64,000 nucleotides of DNA from Acidovorax sp. NCPPB 4044 (GTDB lineage Bacteria > Pseudomonadota > Gammaproteobacteria > Burkholderiales > Burkholderiaceae_C): assembly GCF_028069655.1 (NCBI RefSeq), contig NZ_JAMCOS010000001.1, positions 2,262,001 through 2,326,000 of the forward strand, given 5' to 3'. Below, piece by piece: positions 30,661-40,032 of this stretch; the stretch's first letter is position 1, and each line of letters begins with the position of its first letter. The notes beneath the pieces were generated by a model. It did no database searches, was not told the origin of the DNA, and worked only from the letters and a program-made list of their open reading frames with translations. The position numbers and the translations under genes are program-made.

Positions 30661-31560
30661 ATGAAGATCGCATTCATCGGCCTGGGCAACATGGGCGGCC
30701 CCATGGCGCTCAACCTGCACAAGGCCGGCCACGAGGTCGGCGCGTTCGACCTGTCCCAGCCCGCCTGCGCCAGGCTGGCCGCCGATGGCGTCCGCATCGC
30801 GAGCGATGCCGGGCAGTGCGTGCGCGATGCGCAGGTGGTGGTGAGCATGCTGCCCGCCAGCCAGCACGTCGAATCGCTCTACCTGGGCAGCGGCGGGGCC
30901 GCGGGGCTTCTGGAGCAGCTCCCGGCGGGCACGCTGGTGATCGACAGCTCCACCATCGCGGCGGCCACCGCGCGCAGGGTGGCCGAGGCGGCCCGGGCGC
31001 GCGGCATCGCGTTCCTGGATGCGCCGGTGTCGGGCGGCACGGGCGGCGCGGTCGCCGGCACGCTGACCTTCATGGTGGGCGGCGAGGCGGCCGATCTGGA
31101 GCGCGCGCGCCCCCTGCTCGAGAAGATGGGCAGCAACATCTTCCATGCCGGCGCGGTGGGCGCGGGCCAGACGGCCAAGATCTGCAACAACATGCTGCTG
31201 GGCATCCTGATGGCCGGCACCAGCGAGGCCATCGCGCTGGGCGTGGCCAACGGGCTCGATCCGCAAGTGCTGTCGGAAATCATGCGCCGCAGCTCGGGCG
31301 GCAACTGGGCGCTGGAGAAGTACAACCCCTGGCCCGGCGTCATGCCGAACGCGCCGGCCAGCAAGGGCTATGCCGGCGGCTTCGGTACCGACCTGATGCT
31401 GAAGGACCTGGGCCTGGCGCAGGAGAACGCCACGGCCGTCAAGGCCGCCACGCCGCTGGGCGGGCTGGCGCGCAGCCTGTATGCGGCGCACAGCCTGGCG
31501 GGCCATGGCGCCCTGGATTTCTCCAGCATCCTGCGGCTCGTGCAGAAACCCGGGGCCTGA
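30661..31560 (+). CDS. mmsB: 3-hydroxyisobutyrate dehydrogenase
   Basis: A 299-residue beta-hydroxyacid dehydrogenase. The N-terminal Rossmann motif is FIGLGNMGGPMALNL, the substrate-binding segment is DAPVSGGTGGAVAGTLTFMVGG, and the catalytic lysine is in GAGQTAKICNNMLLG. It oxidises 3-hydroxyisobutyrate to methylmalonate semialdehyde with NAD+, the step before MmsA. A GGAGA ribosome site lies 8 nt upstream. A dispersed element precedes that site, so the leader may carry a small hairpin. Confidence 0.93.
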   Translation: MKIAFIGLGNMGGPMALNLHKAGHEVGAFDLSQPACARLAADGVRIASDAGQCVRDAQVVVSMLPASQHVESLYLGSGGAAGLLEQLPAGTLVIDSSTIAAATARRVAEAARARGIAFLDAPVSGGTGGAVAGTLTFMVGGEAADLERARPLLEKMGSNIFHAGAVGAGQTAKICNNMLLGILMAGTSEAIALGVANGLDPQVLSEIMRRSSGGNWALEKYNPWPGVMPNAPASKGYAGGFGTDLMLKDLGLAQENATAVKAATPLGGLARSLYAAHSLAGHGALDFSSILRLVQKPGA

Positions 31561-31700
31561 CGGCTGCGGCAGCGCGACGGGGCCAGGGCGGCAGGCGCCG
31601 CCTTTGTCCTACGCACGATATCGGTGCAAGGCTCCATGCTGCGCGGATTGCGCCGGCCCTGACAGGCCGGCTTGTCTTTCTGCCTCCATCGAAGCCGACC

Positions 31701-32423
31701 ATGACCTCTTCCTTCCGCAGCACCCCCGCTTCCTCCCCCATCCGTTTCTCCACCCGCCGGTCCGCGCCGGTCGCCGCCGTGGGCGCGGTGCTGCTGGCCC
31801 TGGCCGGCTGCGGCGCGCAAGGCGGCGGCACCCCGGCACCGCACGCGACGGCAGCGGCCAGCCAGGCGGCCCGCACGCCCGTGCCCGGCCCCGAGCGCGC
31901 CACGGCATCCGCCCGCCTGCTGACCGCCTCCGGCACACCCGCCGGCACCGCCGTGCTGACCGAAACGCCGAACGGCGTCGAGATCATGGCCCAGGTGCAG
32001 GGCCTGACCACCGGCCTGCACGGTTTCCACATCCACGCGAACGGCCAGTGCGCCCCCGGGCCGGACGCCGCCACCGGGCAGACGGTGCCCTTCGGCGCCG
32101 CGGGCGGCCATTTCGATCCCGGCCAGTCGCAGCGCCATGGCCACCCCGGGCAGGCGGCCGACAAGGCCCACGCGGGCGAGCTGCCCAACATCAGCGTGGG
32201 TTCGGATGGCCGCGGCACCGTGCGCTACGTGAATGAAAACATCACGCTCGTGCCCGGCAAGAACTCGGTCATGGGCCGTGCCATCGTCGTCCACGAGAAG
32301 GAAGACGACTACAAGACCAACCCCGCCGGCAATTCGGGGGGCCGCGTGCTGTGCGGCGTGATCGAACCCGCGCAGCCCAGCAGTGTGGTCGGCGAGAAGA
32401 CCCAGGCCGCCCCCCGCAGCTGA
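31701..32423 (+). CDS. sodC: Cu/Zn superoxide dismutase, lipoprotein-type
   Basis: A 240-residue periplasmic Cu/Zn superoxide dismutase. The N-terminus has a hydrophobic signal ending in the lipobox LAGC (near residue 37), so the protein is probably membrane-anchored, followed by a Thr/Ala/Pro linker. The metal ligands are visible: GFHIHANGQC, AAGGHFDP, GHPGQAADKAHAGELPN and VVHEKEDDYKTNPAGNSGGRVLCGVI, including the disulphide cysteines. It protects against extracytoplasmic superoxide such as a host oxidative burst. It lies 14 bp upstream of the TonB receptor. Confidence 0.93.
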   Translation: MTSSFRSTPASSPIRFSTRRSAPVAAVGAVLLALAGCGAQGGGTPAPHATAAASQAARTPVPGPERATASARLLTASGTPAGTAVLTETPNGVEIMAQVQGLTTGLHGFHIHANGQCAPGPDAATGQTVPFGAAGGHFDPGQSQRHGHPGQAADKAHAGELPNISVGSDGRGTVRYVNENITLVPGKNSVMGRAIVVHEKEDDYKTNPAGNSGGRVLCGVIEPAQPSSVVGEKTQAAPRS

Positions 32424-32437
32424 CAGACCGCAGACAC

Positions 32438-34606
32438 ATGCGGCCCCCCCGCCCCCACAACGCCTTCTCCACCCTCCCGACCCCGCTCCTTCCGCGCAAC
32501 GCTCCGCCTGCCCGGGCGCCTCGGGCCCTGCCCGTGTGGGCGGCGCTGGCGGGCTGCACGCTCTGCGCCGCCGCCCCGCAGGGCACCTTCGCGCAGGCCG
32601 AGGAAGCCCAACTGCCGACCGTCGAGGTGTCCGGCGGGCAGGCCGCGGCCCAGCGCCGCTTCGATGCGGCGGCGAGCCACACCGCCATCGCGGTGGATCC
32701 GTTCACGGCCACCACACCGCTGGTGAACCTGTCGGAGCTGCTGGCCGGCCAGGCCGGCGTGGTCGCGTCCGATCGGCAGAACTATGCGCAGGACCTGCAG
32801 ATCGCGGTGCGCGGCTTCGGGTCGCGCTCCACGTTCGGCGTGCGGGGCGTGCGCATCCTCGTGGACGGCATTCCGGCCACCATGCCCGATGGCCAGGGCC
32901 AGGCGGCCACGGCCCAGCTGCCCTCGGCCTCGCAGGTCGAGGTGCTGCGCGGCCCGCTCGCCCAGCAGTACGGCAATTCGGCCGGTGGCGTGCTGCAGGT
33001 GACCACGCGGGAGCCGCGGCCGGGCGGCGGCGCATCGGCCTCCGTCGCCGCAGGCTCCTTCGGCCAGCGGCTGGCCGAAGCGTCGCTGGACTTCGGCGAC
33101 CGGACGCTGGGCGGGCTCATTGACATCTCCCGGTTCGAGACCGACGGCTGGCGCGACCACAGCGCGGCGGAGCGCACGCACCTCAACGCGAAGGTGGTGG
33201 CGCACCCCGATGCCGACACCCGCGTCACGGCGCTGCTGAATCTTTTCGACCAGCCGCTGGCGCAAGACCCGCTGGGCCTCACCCGGGCGCAATGGAATGC
33301 CGACCCGCGCCAGGCGCCCGCCGTGGCGGAGAGCTTCGACACCCGCAAATCCGTGCGGCAGAACCAGCTCGGGCTGGTGGTGGAGCGCGCGCTGGGCGCC
33401 CAGGACAGCGTGCGCGCGCGCCTCTACGGCGGCACGCGCACGCTGGTGCAGACGCTGTCGTTCTCGGGTGCTGCCGCCAACAGCGCCGGCGGCGTGGTGG
33501 ACCTGGACCGCGACTACTACGGCGTCGGGCTCGCCTGGACGCACACGGCCCGCACGGCCGCCGGGCTGCCGCTCTCCTGGACGCTGGGCGTGGACGCCGA
33601 CCGCCTCTCCGAGCACCGTCGCGGCTTCGTCAACGACGCCGGTGTGCCCGGGGCCCTGCGCCGCGACGAGCAGGACCGCGCCGGCAACACCGACCTGTTC
33701 GCCCAGGTGGACGCCTGGATCGCGCCCACGGTGCGCGCCATTGCCGGCGTGCGCGCCAGCCGCGTGCGGCTGTCCGTGGACGACCGCTACCCGGCCAGCG
33801 CCGCCAACCCCGACGACAGCGGCCAGCGCAGCTGGCGGCGCACCAGCCCGGCCGTGGGCCTGGTCTGGGCGGCGTACGAGCAGCTGAACGTGTACGCCAA
33901 TGCCGGCCAGGGCCTGGAAACCCCCACGCTGGCGGAAATGGCCTACAGCCAGACCAACAGCGGCCCCAACTATGGGCTGGAGGCCGCACGCAGCCGGCAG
34001 GTGGAGGTGGGGGCCAAATGGCAGGGCACGGTCCACCGCATGGAGGCCGCATGGTTCGACGCGCGGACGCGCGGGGAGATCGTTCCGGCCGCCACCGTCA
34101 ACGGCCGCACCGTCTACCAGAACGCCGACCGCGTGCGCCGGCGCGGCGTGGAACTGACCTGGAGCGCCCGGGCCGGCGCCTTCACGCCGCGCGCCAGCTA
34201 CACCTACCTGGATGCCTTCTTCGAGAGCGCCTACACGGGCGCCGGGGGAGCGGCCGTGCCCGCGGGCAACCGCCTGCCCGGCACCGCCCGGCAGGTCGCC
34301 CGCTTCTCGCTGGACTATGCGCACGATGCCGCGTGGACGGTGGGCGCGGCCGTCGACGTGTCCGGCCGGGTGCAGGCCAACGACACCAACACCGAGTCCG
34401 CCCCCGGCTACGCCGTGCTGGGGCTGCGCGCCGGGTACACCTGGAAGACGGGCGGCGCCGTGCGCTGGCAGGCCTGGGCGCGCCTGGACAACCTGCTGGA
34501 CCGCAGCTACGCCGGCTCGCTCATCGTGAACGACGGCAACGGCCGCTTCTTCGAGCCCGCGGCGGGCCGCCGCGTGATGGTGGGGCTGCGCGCGCAGTTC
34601 CTCTGA
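32438..34606 (+). CDS. TonB-dependent outer-membrane receptor
   Basis: A 722-residue receptor with a signal peptide, a plug domain (about 45-170: TTPLVNLSELLAGQAGVVASDRQNYAQDLQIAVRGFGSRSTFGVRGVRILVDGIPATMPDGQGQ) and a beta-barrel ending in the C-terminal motif RRVMVGLRAQFL. It carries a ligand, probably an iron chelate or another nutrient, using TonB energy. The ligand cannot be read. The start at 32438 follows sodC by 14 bp; no strong ribosome site was seen. Confidence 0.9.
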   Translation: MRPPRPHNAFSTLPTPLLPRNAPPARAPRALPVWAALAGCTLCAAAPQGTFAQAEEAQLPTVEVSGGQAAAQRRFDAAASHTAIAVDPFTATTPLVNLSELLAGQAGVVASDRQNYAQDLQIAVRGFGSRSTFGVRGVRILVDGIPATMPDGQGQAATAQLPSASQVEVLRGPLAQQYGNSAGGVLQVTTREPRPGGGASASVAAGSFGQRLAEASLDFGDRTLGGLIDISRFETDGWRDHSAAERTHLNAKVVAHPDADTRVTALLNLFDQPLAQDPLGLTRAQWNADPRQAPAVAESFDTRKSVRQNQLGLVVERALGAQDSVRARLYGGTRTLVQTLSFSGAAANSAGGVVDLDRDYYGVGLAWTHTARTAAGLPLSWTLGVDADRLSEHRRGFVNDAGVPGALRRDEQDRAGNTDLFAQVDAWIAPTVRAIAGVRASRVRLSVDDRYPASAANPDDSGQRSWRRTSPAVGLVWAAYEQLNVYANAGQGLETPTLAEMAYSQTNSGPNYGLEAARSRQVEVGAKWQGTVHRMEAAWFDARTRGEIVPAATVNGRTVYQNADRVRRRGVELTWSARAGAFTPRASYTYLDAFFESAYTGAGGAAVPAGNRLPGTARQVARFSLDYAHDAAWTVGAAVDVSGRVQANDTNTESAPGYAVLGLRAGYTWKTGGAVRWQAWARLDNLLDRSYAGSLIVNDGNGRFFEPAAGRRVMVGLRAQFL

Positions 34607-34669
34607 ACGGATTGAAGGGGGCGCACCGGCCGGGCAGCCCTGCCCGGCCCCGGCGCCCTGCCGCCTGCG

Positions 34670-35665
34670 TCAGTCCACCTTGATGTTGGCCGCCTTGATG
34701 ACCTGGGCCCACTTCTCGACCTCGGCCTTCTGGAAGGCCGAGATCTGCGCGGTGGTCATGTCGGCCGGCTCCATGCCGAAGCCCTTGAGCTTGGTCTGCA
34801 TGTCCGGCTGCGCGAGGATCTTGCGGATCTCGTCGTGCAGGCGGTTGACGATGGCGGCGGGCGTGCCGGCCGGCACGAAGATCGCCTGCCACGACACCAC
34901 TTCGAAGTCCTTCAGGCTGGCGCCGCCGGACTCGGCCACCGTGGGCACGTCGGGCATCGATGCCAGACGCTTGGCCGAGGTCACGGCGATGGCACGCAGC
35001 TTGCCGCTCTGGATGTGCGGCGCGGCGACCACGGTGGTGTCGAACATCATGTCCACCTGCCCGCCGATCACGTCCTGGATGGCCGGGCCGCTGCCCTTGT
35101 AGGGCACGTGCGTGAATTTCACGCCCGACTTGTAGGCCAGCAGTTCCAGCGCCAGATGCTGCGAGGTGCCCGTGCCCGCCGAGGCCGACGACAGGCCGCC
35201 GGGCTTGGCCTTGGCGGCCGCGAGCACGTCCTGCAGCGTCTTGTAGGGGCTGCTGGCGGCCACCACGAGCACCACCGGGTTGGTACCGATGAGCGTCACG
35301 GGGGCGAACGACTTCACCGGGTCGTAGCCCAGCTTGGGGTACAGGCTCACGTTGATGGCGTGCGAGCTGATGGTGCCGCCCAGCAACGTGTAGCCATCGG
35401 GTGCCGCGCGCGCGCCGATCTCCGAGCCCACGCTGCCGCCCGCCCCGCCCTTGTTGTCCACCACCACCGTGGCGCCGAGCGCCGTGCCCAGCTGCTGGCT
35501 GATCAGCCGGCCCAGCGTGTCGGTGGTACCGCCCGCCGCGAACGGCACGAGGTAGGTGATGGCCTTGCCGGTGGGCCACTGCGCCTGCGCGAAGGCCGGC
35601 AGCGCGCCGAGGCTGGCGCCGGCACCGAGCGCGAGGGCATGGAGGGCGAAGGTTCTGCGTTGCAT
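34670..35665 (-). CDS. Tripartite tricarboxylate transporter receptor (Bug family)
   Basis: A 331-residue Bug-type periplasmic binding protein with a signal peptide (ALGAGASLGALPAFAQA). It has the family motifs WPTGKAITYLVPFAAGGTTDTLGRLISQQL, VDNKGGAGGSVGSE, FTHVPYKGSGPAIQDVIGGQVDMMFDT and SMPDVPTVAESG. No TctA/TctB permease lies beside it, as is common for Bug proteins in beta-proteobacteria. It is the last gene of the minus-strand run that contains the hexuronate genes; a related role is possible but unproven. Confidence 0.92.
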   Translation of the reverse strand: MQRRTFALHALALGAGASLGALPAFAQAQWPTGKAITYLVPFAAGGTTDTLGRLISQQLGTALGATVVVDNKGGAGGSVGSEIGARAAPDGYTLLGGTISSHAINVSLYPKLGYDPVKSFAPVTLIGTNPVVLVVAASSPYKTLQDVLAAAKAKPGGLSSASAGTGTSQHLALELLAYKSGVKFTHVPYKGSGPAIQDVIGGQVDMMFDTTVVAAPHIQSGKLRAIAVTSAKRLASMPDVPTVAESGGASLKDFEVVSWQAIFVPAGTPAAIVNRLHDEIRKILAQPDMQTKLKGFGMEPADMTTAQISAFQKAEVEKWAQVIKAANIKVD

Positions 35666-35738
35666 GGTGTGTCTCCTGATTGCGAAAGGATTCGGTCCGG
35701 ACGGACGGGCGGTCCGCCCGAGAATGCGGTGAAAAGGC

Positions 35739-36815
35739 TCAGACCGCGCCGCGTGTTTCCACGTAGAGCGCGTAGATCGAGTGGCTGCTGGCCATGAAAA
35801 GGCGGTTGCGCTTGGCGCCGCCGAACACGAGGTTGGCGCAGCGTTCGGGCAGGCGGATGTGGCCGATCGGCTGGCCCTGCGGGTTGAACACCATCACGCC
35901 GTCCAGATCGGCCGCGCTGGCGCCGGCCGAGCCGTTGCTGCCCCATCCGCACCAGAGGTTGCCGTCCTCGTCGCACTTGATGCCGTCGAGCGCACCGGGG
36001 CCGCCGGCATTGATGTGCACCCGCTTGTTCGCGAGCCGCTTGCCGCCCGGCGCGACATCGAAGGCCCACACCACGCGGTGCGGCTGCGCGCGCGATTCGA
36101 CGATGTAGAGGCGCTGCTCATCCGGCGAGAAGCACAGCCCGTTCGGGCCCGCGAGGTCGTCCAGCACGAGTTCGGTCTTGCCGCTCTGCGGATCGATGCG
36201 GTAGACCGAGTGCGGCAGCTCCGGGGCCGCCTTGTCGCCCTCCCAGTGGCCTGCGATGCCGAACGGCGGATCGGTGAACCAGACCGAGCCGTCGCTCTTG
36301 CAGACGATGTCGTTGGGTGAATTGAAGCGCTTGCCGTTGTAGCCATCCGCCAGCACGGTGATGCTGCCGTCGTATTCGGTGCGCGTGATGCGGCGCGTCA
36401 AGTGCTCGCAGGCCAGCAGCCGGCCCTGCCGGTCGCGCGCGAGGCCGTTGGCGAAGTTCGAGGGGTGGCGGAACACGCCCAGCTGGCCCGTGGCCTCGTC
36501 CCAGCGCACGATGCGGTTGTTGGGAATGTCGGAGACCAGCAGATAGCGCCCGTCGCCGAACCAGACGGGGCCTTCGGCCCAGCGCAGGCCGGTGGCGACC
36601 TGCTCGACGCTGCTGCTGAAGATGCGGTATTTGCCGAACGACGGGTCGAGCACCTGCACGGCGGGATCGGGGTAGCGCTGGTTCGGCTTGAAGTCGAACG
36701 CCTGCGCGGCCGCGCTGCCCGGCCAGGCCGCCGCGCCGGCCGCCGAGGCGATGGCCCCGCCGAGGAAAGCCCTGCGGCCGGTGCCGTGGGCGGTGGATGC
36801 TTGTTCTGCCGTCAT
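35739..36815 (-). CDS. Exported SMP-30/gluconolactonase family protein (Tat signal)
   Basis: A 358-residue six-bladed beta-propeller lactonase. The N-terminus GRRAFLGGAIASAAGAAAWPGSAAAQA is a twin-arginine signal, so the enzyme is folded before export to the periplasm. Motifs of the SMP-30/gluconolactonase family include ATGLRWAEGPVWF, NSPNDIVCKSDGSVWFTDPPFGI, GPNGLCFSPDEQRLYIVES and GALDGIKCDEDGNLWCG, which contain the metal-binding Glu, Asn and Asp. It probably opens sugar-acid lactones outside the cytoplasm. AGGAGA precedes the ATG. Confidence 0.88.
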   Translation of the reverse strand: MTAEQASTAHGTGRRAFLGGAIASAAGAAAWPGSAAAQAFDFKPNQRYPDPAVQVLDPSFGKYRIFSSSVEQVATGLRWAEGPVWFGDGRYLLVSDIPNNRIVRWDEATGQLGVFRHPSNFANGLARDRQGRLLACEHLTRRITRTEYDGSITVLADGYNGKRFNSPNDIVCKSDGSVWFTDPPFGIAGHWEGDKAAPELPHSVYRIDPQSGKTELVLDDLAGPNGLCFSPDEQRLYIVESRAQPHRVVWAFDVAPGGKRLANKRVHINAGGPGALDGIKCDEDGNLWCGWGSNGSAGASAADLDGVMVFNPQGQPIGHIRLPERCANLVFGGAKRNRLFMASSHSIYALYVETRGAV

Positions 36816-37004
36816 GTTGTCTCTCTCCTGGTCGTTCTGGAATGGAAATCCGGGGCCGGGCCCTGCACGCGATCCGCGGCATGGGCCGGGCGCCTCGGGA
36901 AGCAGCGGCGGCAGCCCCTGCCCGGTCCCGGCATGGGCGCTTGCCGCAGCAGGCTGCGGGCGGCCTGGCACCCGCGCCCGCCGGCCCGAAAGGCCGGCCG
37001 GCGT

Positions 37005-38108
37005 TCAGGGCAGCTCGACGATCTCGACCCAGTTCGGGTTGCGGCCGGCCGCCACGCGGCTCGGCGCTCCCGGCAGGCCGGTGGCGGGGTCGATGGGGTG
37101 CAGCGAGACACTGTGCGAATCCTGCCCTGCCGCGATCAGGAAGCGGCCCGTGCTGTCGATGGCGAAGCCCCGCGGCGTCTTCTCGGTCGCCACCTGGCCC
37201 AGCAGTTGCAACTGGCCGGTGGCGCCATCCACGCGGAAGGCCGACAGCGTGCTGGAGCTGCGCTCCGACGCATACAGAGTGCGCCCGTCGGGCGACAGGT
37301 GCAGGTCGGCGCCCCAGGGCTTGCCCGTGAACCCGGCCGGCAGCGTGGTGGTGTGCTGCACAGCGCGCAGCGTGCCGCGCCCCGCGTCGTAGGCCATCAC
37401 GTGCAGGCCGGCATCGAGTTCGTCGAGCACGTACATGTAGCGCTGCGCCTTGTCCCAGACGAAATGGCGCGGGCCCGACTTTTCGGGGGCGACGGGCGTG
37501 AGCGCGGGCTCGTTGGCCGTGAGCACGCCCTTGTCCGGGTCGAAGCGCCAGCTCGAGAGATGGTCCCCGCCCAGGCTGGTGGCGAACACGAAACGGTTCG
37601 ACGCGTCGGCGTGGATCGCATGCGCGTTGGGCGCCGTGGGAATGAGCTGCTGCACCGCGCCCACCGCACCGTCCGGGCCGATGCTGTTGACCGTGATCTT
37701 GTGCCCCGGGTAGGAGGCCGCGAACAGCCAGCGTCCCGTGGCATCGGTGTCGATGTTGGCCATGCTGTCGGCCAGCGCGGCTTCGCCGAGCTTGCGCAGC
37801 CGGCCCGTGGCCGGGTCGATCGCCAGGCTGGTCACGCGGAACGGCTGGGAGCGCAGCGCCACGTAGAGCACGCGCTTGTCCGGCGAGACGGCCATCGGCA
37901 TGGCCTGCCCGCCGAGCGCCTGCGTCTCCACCGGCCTCAGCACGGCCGCCGCGCGGTCCAGCTCGTAGACCGACACGTCCTGGCTGTCGGCGTTGGACAC
38001 GTAGACCCAGGTGGCGGCCGAGGCCGTGCCGGCCGCGAGGCAGGCCTGCAGGGCCGCGGCAACGATGCGCGCCTTGTGCAGCGCGGGCAAGCGGGAAAGA
38101 TTCTTCAT
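37005..38108 (-). CDS. Exported lactonase of the 6-phosphogluconolactonase (YbhE) propeller family
   Basis: A 367-residue seven-bladed propeller protein with an N-terminal signal peptide (ARIVAAALQACLAAGTASAATW). Repeated blades are visible, such as MAVSPDKRVLYVALRSQPFRVTSLAIDPATGRL, THE segment HAIHADASNRFVFATSLGGDHLS and LHLSPDGRTLYASERSSSTLSAF. The family opens sugar-acid lactones. With a signal peptide the substrate is unlikely to be phosphorylated 6-phosphogluconolactone; an uronic or aldonic lactone fits the location. It lies 22 bp after dctM and is probably in its operon. Confidence 0.85.
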   Translation of the reverse strand: MKNLSRLPALHKARIVAAALQACLAAGTASAATWVYVSNADSQDVSVYELDRAAAVLRPVETQALGGQAMPMAVSPDKRVLYVALRSQPFRVTSLAIDPATGRLRKLGEAALADSMANIDTDATGRWLFAASYPGHKITVNSIGPDGAVGAVQQLIPTAPNAHAIHADASNRFVFATSLGGDHLSSWRFDPDKGVLTANEPALTPVAPEKSGPRHFVWDKAQRYMYVLDELDAGLHVMAYDAGRGTLRAVQHTTTLPAGFTGKPWGADLHLSPDGRTLYASERSSSTLSAFRVDGATGQLQLLGQVATEKTPRGFAIDSTGRFLIAAGQDSHSVSLHPIDPATGLPGAPSRVAAGRNPNWVEIVELP

Positions 38109-38130
38109 CGCGACACTCCTTGCGGCGGCC

Positions 38131-39426
38131 TCAGCGGACCACCATGAACATGCTGGGCAACCAGGTGGAGAACGCCGGAACGAACGTGACCAGCGCCAGG
38201 GCGAAGATCAGCGCGCCGTAGAACGGCCAGATGGTCCGCATCACCGTGCCCACGGACACCCCGCCGATCGCGCAGCCCACGAACTGGGTCGTGCCCACGG
38301 GCGGTGTGTTCAGGCCCAGCGCGCAGTTGATCAGCATCACGATGCCGAACTGCACGGAGCTCATGCCGTAGTGCTGCGCGATGGGCAGGAAGATCGGCGT
38401 GCACAGCAGGATGGTCGCAGCCATGTCCAGGAACGTGCCCAGCACGAACAGGATGATGTTGATCAGCAGGAAGATCACCCATGGGGTGGAGGTGATCTGC
38501 GAGAGCATCTCGCCCGTCATCTCTGCCACGCCGTAGAGGCTGATGAGGTAGCCGAACGTGGTGGAGATGCCGATCAGCAGCAGGATCACGCCCGTGGTGC
38601 GCACGGCTTTCGATGCGGCCTTGATGAAGTGCTCGCGGGTCAGTGTGCGGTAGAGGAAGATCGTGAGCGCCAGCGCATAGAGCACTGCCACCGCCGCCGA
38701 TTCCGTCGCCGTGAAGATGCCCGAGAGAATGCCCCCCAGGATCAGCACCACGATGAACAGGCCCGGCAGCGCGGCGGCGAACGAGCGGCCCACGATGTGC
38801 CAGCCGGGGAACGTGCCCTTCGGGTAGCCGCGCTTGACGGCCACGAAGTACGCGGCCGCGAGGTTGCTCACGGTGAGCACGATGGCCGGCACCAGTGCCG
38901 CCAGGATCAGCGCCGCGATCGACACCTTGCCGCCCGCCGCGAGCGAATAGATGATGAGGTTGTGGCTGGTGGGCATCAGCGCCCCGACGAGCGCCGCGTG
39001 CGTGGTCACGTTCACGGCGTAGTCGGCGTGGTAGCCCTCTTTCTTCATCATGGGGATCATCACCGCGCCCATGGCCGACACGTCCGCCACCGGCGAGCCC
39101 GAGACGCCGCCGAACAGCGTGCAGGCCACGACGTTGGACATGCCCAGGCCGCCGCGCACGTGGCCGACCAGGGCCCGCGCGAAGTTGACGATCCGGTCGG
39201 CGATGCCGCCGTACAGCATCAGTTCGCCCGCGAAGATGAAGAACGGGATCGCCAGGAACGAGAAGATGCCCATGCCGGAGGTCATCTGCTGGAAGCCCAC
39301 CTCCAGCGGCAGGCCCTCGTACAGCAGCGTGGCCAGGGCCGAGAGGCCGATGGAGAAGGCCACCGGCACGCCCAGCAGCAGGAACAGCGTGAACGACACG
39401 CTCAGGATCAGAAGTGGCACGGTCAT
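38131..39426 (-). CDS. dctM: TRAP transporter large permease DctM
   Basis: A 431-residue 12-helix permease of the TRAP family, with typical sequences MTVPLLILSVSFTLFLLLGVPVAFSIGLSA, FFIFAGELMLYGGIADRIVNFARALVGHVRGGLG, ASGSPVADVSAMG-like loop (VSGSPVADVSAMGAVMIPMM) and NCALGLNTPPVGTTQFVGCAIG. It is driven by a sodium or proton gradient and works with DctP and DctQ. It starts 3 bp after the dctQ stop. Confidence 0.93.
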   Translation of the reverse strand: MTVPLLILSVSFTLFLLLGVPVAFSIGLSALATLLYEGLPLEVGFQQMTSGMGIFSFLAIPFFIFAGELMLYGGIADRIVNFARALVGHVRGGLGMSNVVACTLFGGVSGSPVADVSAMGAVMIPMMKKEGYHADYAVNVTTHAALVGALMPTSHNLIIYSLAAGGKVSIAALILAALVPAIVLTVSNLAAAYFVAVKRGYPKGTFPGWHIVGRSFAAALPGLFIVVLILGGILSGIFTATESAAVAVLYALALTIFLYRTLTREHFIKAASKAVRTTGVILLLIGISTTFGYLISLYGVAEMTGEMLSQITSTPWVIFLLINIILFVLGTFLDMAATILLCTPIFLPIAQHYGMSSVQFGIVMLINCALGLNTPPVGTTQFVGCAIGGVSVGTVMRTIWPFYGALIFALALVTFVPAFSTWLPSMFMVVR

Positions 39427-39429
39427 GGA

Positions 39430-39918
39430 TCAGCCCCAGGCAGGTTCGACTTCGCGGCCTTGGGCCAACGCGATGATGTGTTCGACGGAGAACATCACGA
39501 TGAGGACACCGGCGATGCTGGCCGGCACGTACTTCCAGCCCTCGGAGATGAAAAGCGTGGGCAGGCGGTATTCCCACACCGACTGCGCGAGCGATCCGCA
39601 GTTCCAGGCCATGGCGGCGCCGAACAGCAGGATCAGCGCGTGGATGAGGTATTCCATCTTCAGGCGCAGCCAGTCGGGCGCCAGCACGAGGAACGATTCG
39701 AGCCCGATGTGGCCGGCATCGCGCACGCCGACGGCCACGCCGAACATCGTCACGTAGATCACCAGCAGCAGCGCCAGGCTCTCGGCCCAGGTGGGGGTGT
39801 TGTTGAGGACGTACCGGCCGAACACCTGCCAGCTCACGGCGCAGATCACCGCCACGAGGCCGAGGATGCCCAGCCACATGCAGACACGCGCGAGCGTGCG
39901 GCAAATTTGGGTATACAT
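39430..39918 (-). CDS. dctQ: TRAP transporter small permease DctQ
   Basis: A 162-residue protein with four predicted helices and the DctQ pattern: LVAVICAVSWQVFGRYVLNNTPTWAESLALLLVIYVTMFGVAVGVRDAGHIGLE. It is the small membrane subunit coupling the binding protein DctP to DctM. The start at 39918 gives the normal length; the frame extends upstream through a dispersed repeat copy without family similarity. The ribosome site is weak. Confidence 0.9.
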   Translation of the reverse strand: MYTQICRTLARVCMWLGILGLVAVICAVSWQVFGRYVLNNTPTWAESLALLLVIYVTMFGVAVGVRDAGHIGLESFLVLAPDWLRLKMEYLIHALILLFGAAMAWNCGSLAQSVWEYRLPTLFISEGWKYVPASIAGVLIVMFSVEHIIALAQGREVEPAWG

Positions 39919-39942
39919 GTTGATTTGAGAGCGAAAACCTGC

Positions 39943-39987
39943 CGATGCCGCCGTATTTATTGAAACTTCAGCTATCAATTCAGGAGC
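39943..39987 (+). repeat. Dispersed hairpin element, diverged copy D
   Basis: ATGCCGCCGTATTTATTGAA is followed by ACTTCAGCTATCAATTCAGGAGC. The head has two changes and the hairpin arms are AGCT/GAGC-like. It lies between dctP and dctQ, directly before the dctP terminator. Confidence 0.65.
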
Positions 39988-39995
39988 GTTTAAAC

Positions 39996-40025
39996 AAAAA
40001 ACCCCGCGCCGGGTGCGGCGCGGGG
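39996..40025 (-). terminator. Terminator/attenuator between dctP and dctQ
   Basis: On the minus strand a 9-bp stem CCCCGCGCC/GGCGCGGGG (40002-40025) is followed by T5 (39996-40000). It lies 8 bp after the dctP stop inside the TRAP operon, so it can lower transcription of the permease genes relative to the binding protein. Confidence 0.8.
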
Positions 40026-40032
40026 ATGGGTT

